The notes beneath the pieces are model-generated. The model was not told the DNA's origin. It saw only the letters and a program-made list of their open reading frames with translations, and did not search any database. A program made the position numbers and the translations under genes. Below, piece after piece: positions 1 to 11,669 of a stretch of DNA of 64,000 nucleotides. Source of the stretch: Muraenolepis orangiensis (taxonomy: Eukaryota > Chordata > Actinopteri > Gadiformes > Muraenolepididae); NCBI GenBank assembly GCA_027704905.1, contig JANIIK010000475.1, forward strand, positions 1 through 64,000, read 5' to 3'. Position 1 is the stretch's first letter, and the number at the start of each line of letters is the position of its first letter.

Positions 1-62
1 TGGTAGTGATGGTTATGATGGTGGAAGTGATGGTTATGATGGTGGTAGTGATGGTGGGTAGT
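1..62. repeat. Minisatellite, GATGGT/TATGATGGTGG type (edge fragment)
   Basis: Tandem units built from tgatggttatgatggtggta, the same motif as the array at 1346-1621. The array is cut by the window edge on the left and by LINE sequence on the right. Confidence 0.85.
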
Positions 63-295
63 AGGAGGATTCGGCCTTTTCTCACTGAAAAGGCTGTGCC
101 GGTGCCAATCCAGGCTCTTGTCATCTCCCGGCTGGACTACTGCAACTCCCTCCTTGCATCTGCCGGCATCTGCCATCAGGTCCCTGGAGCTCAATCAGAA
201 AGCTGCAGCTCATCTGGTGTTCAACCGACCCAAGTTCTCCCACACAGCGACAACCAGTGTGCCATTACACAAAAAGACCAAGGTAAAAATCTTAA
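63..295 (+). pseudogene. LINE reverse-transcriptase C-terminal fragment (L2/CR1-like)
   Basis: The plus strand reads RRIRPFLTEKA, then ALVISRLDYCNSLLA, then a shifted stretch matching the usual QxxxAARLVFNxPKFSH segment. This is the conserved region just after the reverse-transcriptase palm in CR1/L2-group LINEs of fish. The frame is broken at least once after the RLDYCNSLLA motif. The continuation of the same element reappears at 1158-1345, so the piece at 432-1157 is a later nested insertion or a rearrangement junction. It has no coding capacity. A same-family copy lies on the minus strand at 55060-55885. Confidence 0.7.
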
Positions 296-431
296 ATTAG
301 TGCAGGGGTCGGCAAGTAAGTTTGGCCATGGGCCAATTTGGGGCTGCGTGATTAGCGGCGAACGTTGACGGAGGGGGCGGTGGAAGTCGTTAGCCAGGTC
401 ATGGCGGTGGAAGTCGTTAGCCAGGTCATGG
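296..431. repeat. Short tandem duplication and MITE-like end
   Basis: A 28-bp unit (ggcggtggaagtcgttagcc plus 8 bp) is present twice at about 378-433. Upstream, gcaggggtcggcaa resembles a hAT-type terminal sequence, but no partner end was found. Confidence 0.4.
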
Positions 432-1157
432 CGATGACCTGGCGTGGACCCACAACACGGAGGTCATGCTGAAGAAGATACACCAGCAACTCTATGCCAT
501 GCAGTGCCTCAGGAAAAGCGGTGCCAAGCCAATGGTGGCTAGTGAACTTCTACCTTGGCATTGTAGAGAGTGTCTTGACAAGTGGCGTCACTGTGTGGTA
601 CGGCAACACAACTGCACAAGACAAGAAAGCCATCCAGAGGACTGCAGAGAACATCATCGGGTGTGTACTTCCATGCATAAAGGAGATCTGTAGGACCAGA
701 TGTCGGAAGAAGGCCATGTCCATCATAAAGGACTGCAACCACCCTGGGCACCATCTCTTCTCCCCCCTTCTGTCCGGTCGACGTTTGCGCAGCATTCACA
801 GGTACAAGGACTACCAGGTTTAAGGATAGATTTTATCCACAGGCAGTGCACCTACTGAACTGCTGGGAGGGCTGCCACTATCATAACATTAACATTACAC
901 TATCATACTTTGCTGGACTTTCTGGACTCATTACAGTTACTGCACTGTACTGCACTGTATTCATGATGCTGCTGCACTACTGGCACTTTAAATATATATC
1001 TTTATTTTTGCACAATTCCTTAACATGTAAATATCATCCGTCACAATACTGTTCTTTTTATGTAAATTGTTATTGTATATAGTATATTTTTTATAAATAT
1101 AGTTATAGTTTTAAATTCCATTGTACTTGGCCAATAAAGCATCCTGTATCTACCCTT
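432..1157 (+). mobile_element. 5'-truncated LINE, Rex1/L2-like 3' end
   Basis: The translation gives a degenerate version of DLAWTRNTEVMLKK..HQQLY, WYGNTTAQDKKAIQRTAENI and the final block SPLLSGRRLRSIHR, which is the end of the ORF2 protein in a CR1/L2/Rex1-group LINE. The coding part is frameshifted. It is followed by an AT-rich 3' untranslated region ending cttggccaataaagcatcct. Two other copies lie on the minus strand at 6428-7600 and 58499-59165 and share the terminal gatacaagatac-type end. It is 5'-truncated and inactive. Confidence 0.75.
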
Positions 1158-1345
1158 CTCCTGTAGCTGCTCGCATCCAGTTCAAGACCTTGGTGCTATA
1201 GCCTACAAGGCAGTGAAAAGTACAGCTCCTTCCTACCTCCAGGCAATGGTCAAGCCCCACATCTCTGCCCATCCACTTCGCTCTGCTTCTTCCGCCCGTC
1301 TGCTTTCCCCCTCGCTTATGGGCCCTTGTGGGGCTGGTTGTAATG
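1158..1345 (+). pseudogene. Continuation of L2/CR1-like LINE fragment
   Basis: Reads AARIQFKTLVL (degenerate), then the YLQAMVKPHISAHPLRSASSARL segment that normally follows the AARLVFN block found at 63-295. It is the second half of the same LINE, separated by the nested element at 432-1157. Confidence 0.65.
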
Positions 1346-1621
1346 ATGGTGGTTGTGATGGTGGGTGGTAGTGGTTATGATGGTGGTAGTGATGGTGGTA
1401 GTGATGGTTATGATGGTGGTAGTGATGGTTATGATGGTGGTAGTGATGGTGGTAGTGATGGTGGTAGTGATGGTTATGATGGTGGTAGTGATGGTTATGA
1501 TGGTGGTAGTGATGGTTATGATGGTGGTAGTGATGGTTATGATGGTGGTAGTCGTTATGATGGTGGTAGTGATGGTTATGATGGTGGTAGTGATGGTTAT
1601 GATGGTGGTAGTGATGGTTAA
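1346..1621. repeat. Minisatellite, 9/21-bp units
   Basis: About 275 bp of gatggtggtagtgatggtta-type units with a higher-order 21-bp period. It is open in several frames only because it is repetitive (GGSDGYD or VVVMVMM peptides). It is not a gene. Confidence 0.95.
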
Positions 1622-2072
1622 CAAAAGATAATTTTGTTCCAAAACATTTGTAAGTTCAAAGATATCATGAAAGGGAAGAAAGCCCTTTGAAGTTGATACA
1701 TACCATCAAAATATATGGGGATGAAATGCAGTAGTTTTATTCTTCATATTCCCTTAGCACCATTAAGTTGTATTGATGGGATTTCCCATGGATGGTTCCC
1801 CTGGACTTTAATAGCATTAGAAGAGAGACTTTCAGCCACTTGCTTTGATGTGTCCGTTTGAATGGTGGCTTAAAAAGCACACAGGCTTTTAAATGATGAT
1901 GTGGACGGATGGACTCAGGGCTTTGACTTGCAGCCTGCTTTTCCCTCACTGCCAGGAGCCAGGCTGCTTCCTGGCCTGAAGGGGGGGGGGGTTCTTCCTC
2001 CTTGACATGTGCTTGACTGGTGGATGGAGGATGGAGGATTTCTCTGGTCTTAGTTTGAGATGGTCAACACAC
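1622..2072. other. No gene seen
   Basis: Unique-looking non-coding DNA containing a G10 run at 1981-1990. No exon or known repeat was recognised. Confidence 0.6.
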
Positions 2073-2074
2073 AT

Positions 2075-2172
<98 letters not shown>

Positions 2173-2175
2173 AGT
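2073..2175. repeat. (CA)n microsatellite
   Basis: A nearly pure CA tract of about 100 bp, the first of many CA/GT arrays in the window. Confidence 0.98.
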
Positions 2176-2999
2176 CTGCAATTTCACAATGGAAATGCTC
2201 TGTTACCATCCCTGCTGGAAGGACCAGTTTGGTTTGGAGGAGACCAGCAAGGTTACCAGCAGCATCATCATGAAACCTTCTCCTGGTGTAGAAGAGCTGT
2301 TTCATGAAAGGGAGAGTGACTCTTTGTTGAAAGGATTCTTTTAAATTCATAAATTTAATTAAATTAAAAGTAATTTTATGTGGCCAAAAATATATATAAC
2401 ATCAAATATATGCTCAAATATCAGAGAGTATGTCACCCTGGGTGAATTAAAAGGGCGTGTGGAGGAATGGGCAAGGGCACTTAATCCAGATTTAAATCTG
2501 AACCGCTAATATCCATATTAGTATAATATCCATACTCTTCTCCCAGGTGGCGCTAGAGGAATGCTGACTCAGGGTTCATCTCAACTAGAGTGTAGATTGT
2601 CTTTGATTGAGCCTATATGAAGCAAGGCATTGAAGCTTGAAGACCTTCATACAGAACACCTTTGTGCTGTGCTTTTTGTCTTGCTGCACCTCCCTGATGT
2701 GGGGGTCAAGGCCGGGCATGGTTTGTATTTAGTCCTTATTCATCTGCCAAGCCCATTTCTAACAGGGTTGTGCTTGTTATGAGAAAGCGGTCTTTGTTTA
2801 ACGTCTTTATTGAAGCCTCCTACAACATGGAAGGTGAACCAATGTTGTTGTTGGGCTCTACGAGGGTGACTCCCTGTTGGAAACAACGCATTGAGAAGAA
2901 GTTAATGAGCGCCACACAACCTGACGAGGTACGCTAGACACACCAGTGTCCTCACATGGACTCTACATCCCAATGAACGCCTTGAATCGCTGCAGCCAA

Positions 3000-3001
<2 letters not shown>
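2176..3001. other. No gene seen
   Basis: Non-coding DNA. No splice-flanked open frame or recognisable repeat stood out. Confidence 0.55.

Positions 3002-3093
<92 letters not shown>
3002..3093. repeat. (CA)n microsatellite
   Basis: A pure CA tract of about 90 bp. Confidence 0.98.
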
Positions 3094-3095
<2 letters not shown>

Positions 3096-3306
3096 CACTG
3101 TTCACCAGGGAGAACCTTGCTGCATGGCAAGATCTTAAAGAGAAGCTTTACAAATCACATATCCGTTCAGGCTTGTACGCGACCCTGTGTGCTTGGGAGA
3201 TGCAGAGATAAAAGACAATTCTCACGACACGGCTGTCTGCCTGTGAGATGTACTGCCTTTACTACTCTGACCTCCCACCATATTACCAGCTAGTCTGCCT
3301 GTCTGA

Positions 3307-3427
3307 CACACACACACACACAAACATGTGCACGCAGACACACAAACACACACATGCAGACACACGCACATGCATACATACACACAGACCACACACAAAC
3401 ACACACACACACGCACACCCACACCCA

Positions 3428-3458
<31 letters not shown>

Positions 3459-3558
3459 TCTCACACACACACACACACACACCCACACACACACACACAC
3501 ACACACCCACACCCACACCCACACCCACACCCACACCCACACACACACACACACACAC
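3307..3558. repeat. Compound CA / CCCACA repeat
   Basis: CA repeats with interspersed cccaca hexamers, notably a run at about 3417-3440 and a longer one at 3506-3541, plus scattered tgcaga and catg interruptions. Confidence 0.95.
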
Positions 3559-4441
3559 TCAAAGTTTGTCTGAGGCCTTTGCCCTCCACAGCCTCTGAGG
3601 CTCCAGAATAGCCTGCCCACCAATAGGAGGGAGGTTCTGTTTGTGTGGTTGTTGTCTCTCCTCCTTCCCCACGGCCCTGACTTTAATCACACCAACATTA
3701 AAGTCAATTGATTGAGTTAACAAATGACAAATTCTTTGTTTACCAGTCAATTCATCCTTTCTGGGGCTGACAATATGCACAGAGGCATGGATCAGACATA
3801 TACTAGCCAGTATTAAAGAAAACACATCTACATACTCATTGACTGGAGAACTCAGGGTATCAATATACAAAATATATGTTTGATCAAAAAAAGGACTATT
3901 TTAACCACAGCCTTAGCTTTCAAGGACTGAATATTCAATCAAATATTTATACAAGCACATGTTTGGTATTCCACATCTATCAGTGAACCGGATCAGAGCA
4001 TGGCATCTGCCTACTTTTATAAATATCGGTCTGAATGGACTCCTTTCTTTTCTCTTGTTGTTAACTTGTTTTTAAATGTGGGTGCTGCTGCTTTAGAGGT
4101 TTGTATAACATAATGCTCCACTTGTCATCAACCGTGTGCTGATTATAAGGACACACTGATAATGACACGCTGCGGAAATGACCATTTCCTTTTTGTTGGG
4201 GTGGTGTCGCCACAAAGTGGACATCAGTGGTTGAACCAGGCTAGGAATCTGTATGACAATATGACCACTCCCAGTGAGAGAGTGAGTACCGCTTCTCTAA
4301 TGAGAGGAGAACACGGAGTGCTGCCTTCTTCATCTGCTCCCTGTCCAGGAGGTGATTTACGGCGAGTCACCTGCCAGGCTGCTGCACCCAACCCTACTCC
4401 TGAAGAACAGCCAGCTGTCCACATCACGCTGGGCCAGGATG
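3559..4441. other. No gene seen
   Basis: AT-rich, apparently unique DNA. The 190-codon frame that runs through 4162-4734 depends on the GA array at its centre and shows no recognisable domain. Confidence 0.55.
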
Positions 4442-5020
<579 letters not shown>

Positions 5021-5021
5021 A

Positions 5022-5262
5022 TGACGGCGGCAGTATAGCTCAGGAGGTAGAGCGGTCGCCTCACAACCGAAAGGTCGTTGGTTTGATCCCCCGGCTCCTC
5101 CTAGCAAAAACTGTCAAAGTGTCCTTGAGCAAGACCCCCTAACCCTAACTGTTCCTGACGTGCTGGCTGTCTCCTTGATGGCTGACTCCGCCGTCGGTGT
5201 ATGAATGGGTGATGTGAGGCATGACTTGTAAAGCGCTTTAGATAAAAAAAATTTTTATTATT
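5022..5262 (+). mobile_element. tRNA-derived SINE
   Basis: The head resembles a tRNA gene with pol III boxes: box A tagctcaggagg at 5036-5047 and box B ggtttgatccc at 5080-5090. The body gtccttgagcaagaccccct and the tail gtaaagcgcttta followed by an A/T run are typical of widespread fish SINEs with LINE-derived tails. A fuller sister copy with a perfect box B lies at 44986-45328, and fragments lie at 15384-15413 and 51488-51560. It is not a functional tRNA, because there is no acceptor stem pairing across the body. Confidence 0.85.
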
Positions 5263-6176
5263 ATAAGACACAGCAGGTCTAGCTCATGTTGAACCTCTGT
5301 GGCTCCCAGGCTGTAAAGAAAACACAGCAAACTCCCGGGAACCATGACAATAAATAAGACATTTGGTGGATTTTTATAGATAACCCAAGTGGGAATTGAA
5401 CCCATAAACCCTAGCAGTGTTAATGCCATGCTCTACTAGTTAAGCTATACAGGGCCATGAGTAATTTGTGTGTGTGTGTGTGTGTATGTGTGTAATAAAA
5501 CCATCAAAAACATCAATATTGATTGCCAATTAATTTTCATTCATTTTTAAATTTTTCATAACCCAAACTCACAGCTGCTGTTTATAGTTTATATGAATCT
5601 GGTATACACAAACCCTCATTAGTTACTGGAACATTGAAAACATATGCCCATTTTTATTAACATATTGTCTCAATTGAAGCTACACTTTAGTCACAAGAAA
5701 AGTCAACTTGGTTTACTATAGTGTGGAAGGTTATAGCATTATGGGATTAGCACATTGTTTTTAAATAATATTAACAGGACTACTACTACTACTTCTGAAA
5801 AGGCACCACCATAACTTGGTCAATGAAATTTGAGGTTTAAAAAAACAATAAAAATATAGATATCTGTTATGTTTGTTAAGAAGTGTAAGGTAGTCATTAG
5901 TAATATGCTGGCCTGCTGCTAGTAACTCATCTGAAAATGCCTATTTTGGATTAGATTAGATTAGATCCGTTTATTCTTTAATGACCAATGCATATTTAGA
6001 TTAGTGTTGATAATAAAATAAGTTGTAATCATACAATAAGTTGTAATCATACATTTCTGGCAATGAAAATACACAAAGCGTCTATACTGCCACCAGGTGG
6101 CCAGTGGATATAAAATAATTGCCTTGAAATGTATGACATGGTCAAATTGACTGTAAATGTAAACTTTTACAATTAA
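5263..6176. other. No gene seen
   Basis: AT-rich DNA with a short GT tract at 5467-5492. A (gatta)n motif at about 5950-5966, followed by a LINE-like 3' end, may be a very short LINE tail. Nothing else was recognised. Confidence 0.5.
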
Positions 6177-6315
<139 letters not shown>

Positions 6316-6427
6316 CTAGCTTTAACCTAACTTTGATTTATTTCCCCTGATGCCTGTATTCTCCCACCGGGTTTGGTTTCATAGATCTCAGCACTCTCTG
6401 TTTTCACTCCATGGAGCGTGGATGGAG

Positions 6428-7600
6428 TAGATACAAGATACAATATATTTATTGGCCAAAAGTACATAGGAATGCTTACTCCCCATTCCCTACCGCAGTA
6501 TGAATCTCCTAAACAATACCATAAAAAGAATATATACAATCAAAAATGAACACAAAAAGAACAACAAAGTGAATTGTGAAAGAAATAGTGCCAGTAGTGC
6601 AGCAGCATTATGAATACAGTGTAGTAACTATGATGAGTCCAGAAAGTCCAGCAAAGTATGAAAGTGTAATGTAAATACTCCTAGCGGTTCAGTAGGCGTG
6701 GATAAAAACTATCATTGAACCTGGTAGTCCTTGTACGGATGCTGTGTAACCGGCAACCAGATGGTAGGGGGGAAAAGAGATGGTGCCAATGGTGATGTAG
6801 ATGGCCCCGACACCTGATCCTAAACATCTCATCAATGCATGGAAGTGCACACCCAATGATCATCTATGCTATCCTCACGACCCTCTGGATGTCTTTCTTG
6901 TCCTGTGCAGTGGTGTTGCCGTACCACACGGTGACGCCACTCCTCAGGACGCTCTCTAAAGTGCCACGGTAAAAGCTGGTGTGCCTTCTTCAGCATGACC
7001 TCCGTGTTGCGGGTCCACGCCAGGTCCTCGGAAATCTGCAGCCCCAGGAAACGGAAGCAGCTGACGATGGAGTACTGAAGTCCACAATGAGCTCCTTGGT
7101 TTTGCTGACATTCTGTGCAAGGCTGTTGTCCTTGCACCATTACGTCAGCCGGACTACCTCATCTCTGTACTTCGTTTCGTCATCCTCGCTTATCAGGCCG
7201 ATAACTGTGGTGTCGTCTGCAAACTTGATAATCCGATTATTGCTATGTGTGGCAGTACAGTAATTTGTGTACAGCCAGTACAGCTGGGGACTGAGGCAGC
7301 AGCCTTAGGGTGCTCTGCTGTTGAGGACCAGAGTGGATGAGATGTTGTTCTCAAATATGCAACATGACAAGTTTCTCCAGGCACTTCATGGCTATGGGTG
7401 TTAATGCTACTGGACGATAATCATTGAGGCATGTTACCTTGGTCTTTTGGTGCATTGGTTGTCTCTTTGAAGCATGCTGGGACGACAGACTGTTGCAGTG
7501 ATGCATTGTAGATGTCCGTGAACACAGGAGCCAGTTGGTCAGCACAAGTCTTGAAGACACGGGATGGAACTCCGTCTGGGCCGGCTGCCTTCCCTGCCTT
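6428..7600 (-). pseudogene. Rex1/L2-like LINE, 5'-truncated and frameshifted
   Basis: Read on the minus strand the 3' end is at 6428 (gatacaagatac...ttattggcc), the same end as the copies at 432-1157 and 58499-59165. The coding part gives RT fragments: CLNDYRPVALTPIAMKCLEK (RT domain start, about 7360-7430), KAAGPDGVPSRVFK (about 7560-7600), a DDTTVIGLISE-like block around 7180-7210, and the C-terminal block LAWTRNTEVMLKKAHQ near 7000. Several frame changes separate these pieces. The order is collinear with a CR1/L2-group ORF2 but with internal deletions. It is inactive. Confidence 0.8.
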
Positions 7601-7684
7601 CACCCTCTATCCCACATTGCCATGGATCATAGGACCTACAATTACATAATAAAGCAGATAATATGTTGCAATTGTTAGTTTACT
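7601..7684. other. Junction sequence between LINE fragments
   Basis: A short stretch of unassigned sequence. Confidence 0.3.
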
Positions 7685-7965
7685 GTTTCCCCAGAGGTGG
7701 GAGTTGAAGATCTCCTGGAAAGGGGCCTCCACCAGATTATCCCAGTTCACCTGCACTAGACGTTTGGGCTAACCAGGTCTGTCCAGAGGCTTCTCCCACC
7801 ATCTGACCCAGCTCACCACCAGATGGTGATCGGTTGACAGCTCTGCCCCTCTCTTCACCCAAGTTTACACTTATGAGCATCCTTATGTTTGAACATGGTG
7901 TTTGTTATGGCCAATCCATGACTAGCGCAGAAGTCCAATAACAAAACACAACTTCGGTTCAGATC
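7685..7965 (-). pseudogene. LINE endonuclease-domain fragment
   Basis: The minus strand reads GLPDLNRSCVLLLDFCASHG followed by LAITNTMF and then, after a jump, VKRGAELSTDHHLVV. These are conserved blocks of an APE-type endonuclease found in a different LINE family from the neighbouring RT pieces. The catalytic SDH-like segment is represented by STDHH. The stretch that should link the two blocks is missing, so there is an internal deletion as well as 5' and 3' truncation. Confidence 0.6.
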
Positions 7966-7974
7966 AGGTAGGCC

Positions 7975-8175
7975 ATTTATCCCAATTACACACGCCGACC
8001 ACACCACAGTCAACGGCCTGATAAGCGAGGATGACAAAACGGAATATAGAGATGAGGTAGTCGTGGCTGACGTGATGGTGCAAGGACAATAGCCTCGCAC
8101 TGAATGTTAGCAAGACTAAGGAGCTTATCATGGACTTCAGGAGCCACCGAGGCACCCACTCCACCATCAGCCTGG
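7975..8175 (+). pseudogene. LINE RT fragment, opposite orientation
   Basis: The plus strand reads a degenerate TVNGLISEDDKTEYRDEV and, in another frame, NSLALNVSKTKELIMDFRSH. These are the region just after the catalytic ADD box and the NVxKTKE block of CR1/L2-group LINEs. It lies head-on to the fragments at 6428-7965. Confidence 0.6.
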
Positions 8176-8840
8176 GCCCGGGAGGGACACATTCTGTATA
8201 AGCTCAAGGCCTGTCCCACCCCCACCCCCGCTCCCTTAAATCTCAACTGTCCCTCTGACAGCGCTGCTGTTACCACAGATGAATTGTTATCACTCCAACA
8301 CCATCCATCACAGTGCATTGAGGTTAAGACACTCTGTCATTCTGTAAGGACAGTAGGGATCAACTGTTATCCACCCAGAAAAAGTTATATTGTGTGCACT
8401 GTGGGGTTAGTGTGCTCTTTAGGAAGAGAACAATGCAGTTTTATCAGTTTGCCTGCATCCAAATGAGGCAGTGACATCACCACCATGAGCTGTGTCCACT
8501 ATTTTCATGTTAAATATCATAGAATGCCACGCAAGCAGCTGGCTGCCATTGGACAAAGGTGATTATCAATGGCAAACATGTAAGATGAGGTTAGGAGGTT
8601 TATTTAAACGATTTAAATAATATGTTTTTGGTTTATGAATATATATTCATTTAACCATTTAAAGAATTGTTCTAATGGACAATGCATACCATGAGATGGA
8701 GAATGTATTAAATATAATTGGCAAGAATCAAGAATGGGAGAAGGACAAGGGCATACAGCACGGAGTGGGAGGAGCAAGTAAGTGGAAGGCAAGGGACAAA
8801 TAAATAGAGGGAAACTGGTCAATTGAACATGAATTTATTA
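8176..8840. other. No gene seen
   Basis: Non-coding. No repeat family was recognised. Confidence 0.5.
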
Positions 8841-8848
8841 GTCTAGAG

Positions 8849-9160
8849 CAGGGGTTCCCAAAGTGGGGGTCGCAACCCCCCTGGGGGTCGCGGGACCCCG
8901 AGGGGGGGGTCGCGAGATGATTTCAGAATCCTCTTGATGTGACCCATGAGGTGTTTTTGCAGCTGAAAAAAAGCCACACACGATGATCGCGATTAACCCC
9001 CCAAGGACCCCTACCCCGTTGGACTTCACGATGTTCGCGATCGTGAAGATCTGTGCACACGTTTTTTTTATATTTCAGTCCCTCCGGTGATAGTGGGGGG
9101 TTGCCAGTCTCTAGCACTGTTATTTTGGGGGTTGCGAGCTGAAAAGTTTGGGAACCCCTG
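8849..9160. mobile_element. hAT-type MITE (312 bp)
   Basis: Terminal inverted repeats begin caggggttcccaaa and end tttgggaacccctg. They are flanked by an 8-bp duplication, gtctagag at 8841-8848 and gtctacag at 9161-9168 (7 of 8 match). The CAGGGG terminus and 8-bp duplication are hallmarks of hAT elements. The interior is short, G-rich and non-coding, so it would need a transposase supplied in trans. Confidence 0.85.
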
Positions 9161-9168
9161 GTCTACAG

Positions 9169-9650
9169 AACAGTCTCTCCGTTGACTAAATTTCCTCTTC
9201 ACATGGTTCTGTGTAAAGTCAGCCCGACCTGTTGCTCCCCTCCAGCCTCGTGGGCTGTTTTGCTGAAAATAAATAGATAATTATAGATATAGAGCATTTA
9301 AAACCAACACCAATGATCCTAATAAGAGATAAAAGGCTAAAGCCCTAAACATCTGTGCTGCTGAGTAGAAGGACAACAAGTGACTCATACACAGCCCTGT
9401 CGGAATAAACAAGACAATCTAAACAGGACCATTGGTAGCACGTTGAACAGGATGCCTTGATGATGTTGAATGAGCAACATTTCTGATGGATGAGGATGTA
9501 CATGATAGAAGATCATACCAGCCAGGCTGTTATTGCGACACAATGACGACAACATTACAATCAATCCCACGGCTCGTGCGCATTTCAAACAATTCCTCCA
9601 TTGTTTCAGGTACCGTTATCAGGCACCTGCATGTGCCCTCTATCGGCTCC
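9169..9650. other. No gene seen
   Basis: Non-coding. No motif recognised. Confidence 0.5.
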
Positions 9651-9653
9651 TAA

Positions 9654-10820
9654 AGGCCCTGTCACACCTTGACCATTTAGCCAGCGTATGCCCCACCTCT
9701 CAAAATGTCTCTAAAACACTGGCATACGCTGAACTATCAATGTTTTTTTATATTTTTTATACATAACGTATACATAACGTATTAGTAACTTATATAGAAC
9801 GTTTCAATAACTTATACCAATGAATGCTCGGCGTGTTGCCGGCGTTCACAACTTATGCCCAACGATCATCGGCGATACGCTGCCACGCGATACGCATAAG
9901 TTAGACTAACTTATGCATATCGCGTGGCAGCGTATCGCCGATGATCATGTGTCGTAGCCTATAAAAAGGCTGCCGCTCGAAGCTTAAAATCAGAACCGTA
10001 TGTGTATTTCATATAAGTAATACATATATTTTGGGTAAATTTAGAAGTGTGTATTCGTGTGTTAAAAGATAATTAGAGTGTTGACACAAATGTATTTGCT
10101 CATTAGTTAAGAAAGTGTTTACAAAAAGCAGTTGCAGGGAGAGGATCATTGATTGGGAGATCGCCCTGCCACACAGACATTGAGAGCCAGATAGATAACG
10201 ATTGCGATGCACGGTCTGGTGGAAGAATACTGGACAGGATAACGAGAACGACGAGAAGGACCAAGCAACGACCAGGTGGAGTTTGAAGGGGATAAATATG
10301 TGATTGTAGCGGAGAAGCGGGAGACTTTCGGGTGAACTACTAACAGGCAGTGAACTGGTTATCCGGTCTGTCGGGGGGGGGGGGGATCTCGGGCTCCCTG
10401 TTCCATAGAATATTGTATTGAATTGTATTGTATCTCAGCAGTTTTTTATCAAATCTTTTATAATTCTAAATTCTCTTTTGATTATTTTGTTACGCACAGG
10501 TCTTCTTCGTTTCCCCGGTTGGAGCACAGTTAATATGAGTAACTTACAAGTAACGTGTGTGAACGTGTGTCAACGATCGCATAACTTACCTACAACTTAT
10601 GGCCCGCGTATGCCAGCGTATGGCTCATACCTCGAGAAATTTTGTGCATGCTCACAATTTCTCGCCGTACTCGCCGTACTACGACGTATACCAGCGTGCT
10701 TCAGCGTACTCTTAACTTCTGCAAAACTTACCCTGAACTTTTTCAACGCATGCCAGCGTTTTAGAGACATTTTGATACGTTGGGCATACGCTGGCTAAAT
10801 CGTCAAGGTGTGACAGCGCT
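9654..10820. mobile_element. Non-autonomous DNA transposon with ~75-bp TIRs, PIF/Harbinger-like
   Basis: The left end aggccctgtcacaccttgac and the reverse complement of the right end (agcgctgtcacaccttgac) match for about 75 bp with few mismatches, including the shared blocks tttagccagcgtatgccc and aaaatgtctctaaaac. A 3-bp duplication TAA flanks it at 9651-9653 and 10821-10823, which fits the TWA target of PIF/Harbinger. The superfamily call rests on that duplication alone. No transposase frame is visible in the 1167-bp interior. Inside lie many copies of short cgtatgc/aacttat motifs and a strong hairpin at 9864-9946. Confidence 0.75.
9864..9946. repeat. 40-bp inverted repeat (hairpin) inside the DNA transposon
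   Basis: The arm gatcatcggcgatacgctgc continues to ataagtta and is followed after the 3-nt loop gac by its reverse complement. I count one mismatch in 40 pairs. Confidence 0.9.
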
Positions 10821-10823
10821 TAA

Positions 10824-11459
10824 CACACAGAGGGGTCTGCAGTGAGCCCTCTATCTGCTTGTTTTAAAGTATCACAGAGGGGTCTGCAGTGAGCCCTCGA
10901 TCCTAACGGAGAAACCTGCAGCAGCAAGTTCTCCCCTATGTTATTCCTTTAGTGTTTGCACTGTGCAGCCCTAGTTCAGCATTACTATTACTATTATTAT
11001 TATTATTATTATTATTATTTCAATGCCATCTATTATGAATTGGCAGCCAAATACTGCAGTGGATGAGCACAGTGTAAGCTGTTCCCTAATGACTTTATTT
11101 TACACAGCCAACCTATTTGCAATGAACTATTTCTCAATTGTTTTAGCTTTACTCGACTAGAAAGCTGCAACATATGATTTGAAAAGAACTTGGCCAAACT
11201 AAACTATACTAAGCTGCCCTTGTCACTCATGCGACATACTTTTACCTTATTATTTAAAGCAAGTCATTCAGAGATCCCATGACACCGCATGTGTTAATCA
11301 ATGTTTATTGGTTCTCATTAAATGTTCATGGGTTTCTGCTACTTAATGAAGGGAGACTGCATTGGAAATCTGGACCTCTTGCAATTGTTTAAGTTCCAAT
11401 AATAAGTGTACAACCAAAAATGAATTTTCCTCCAAAGTAGCAGAGTATCCAGACTGTTG
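10824..11459. other. No gene seen; 26-bp duplicated block
   Basis: The block cacagaggggtctgcagtga...gccctc occurs at about 10826 and again at about 10872. An (ATT)n tract lies near 10984-11019. Otherwise unique AT-rich DNA. Confidence 0.5.
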
Positions 11460-11575
11460 TATATATAATATATAATATATATAATATATATAATATATAT
11501 AATATATAATATATAATATATAATATATAATATATAATATATAATATATAATATATATTATATATTATATATTAA
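11460..11575. repeat. (TATAATA)n AT-rich palindromic array
   Basis: Pure A/T units atataat and atatataat, about 115 bp, which turn into their own reverse complement (atatatta) at the right end. It can fold back on itself. Confidence 0.9.
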
Positions 11576-11669
11576 ATAACAACTATGACCACTACCCAAT
11601 GAGGAGGTGTAGGAATCCACCAAGCCTATCCATGAACCATCACATCACCATTTGAATGGCCTTGATGTA

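Noticed and set aside
5036..5090. tRNA gene
   Set aside because: Box A and B are present, but the fold does not close and the sequence continues into a SINE body and tail.
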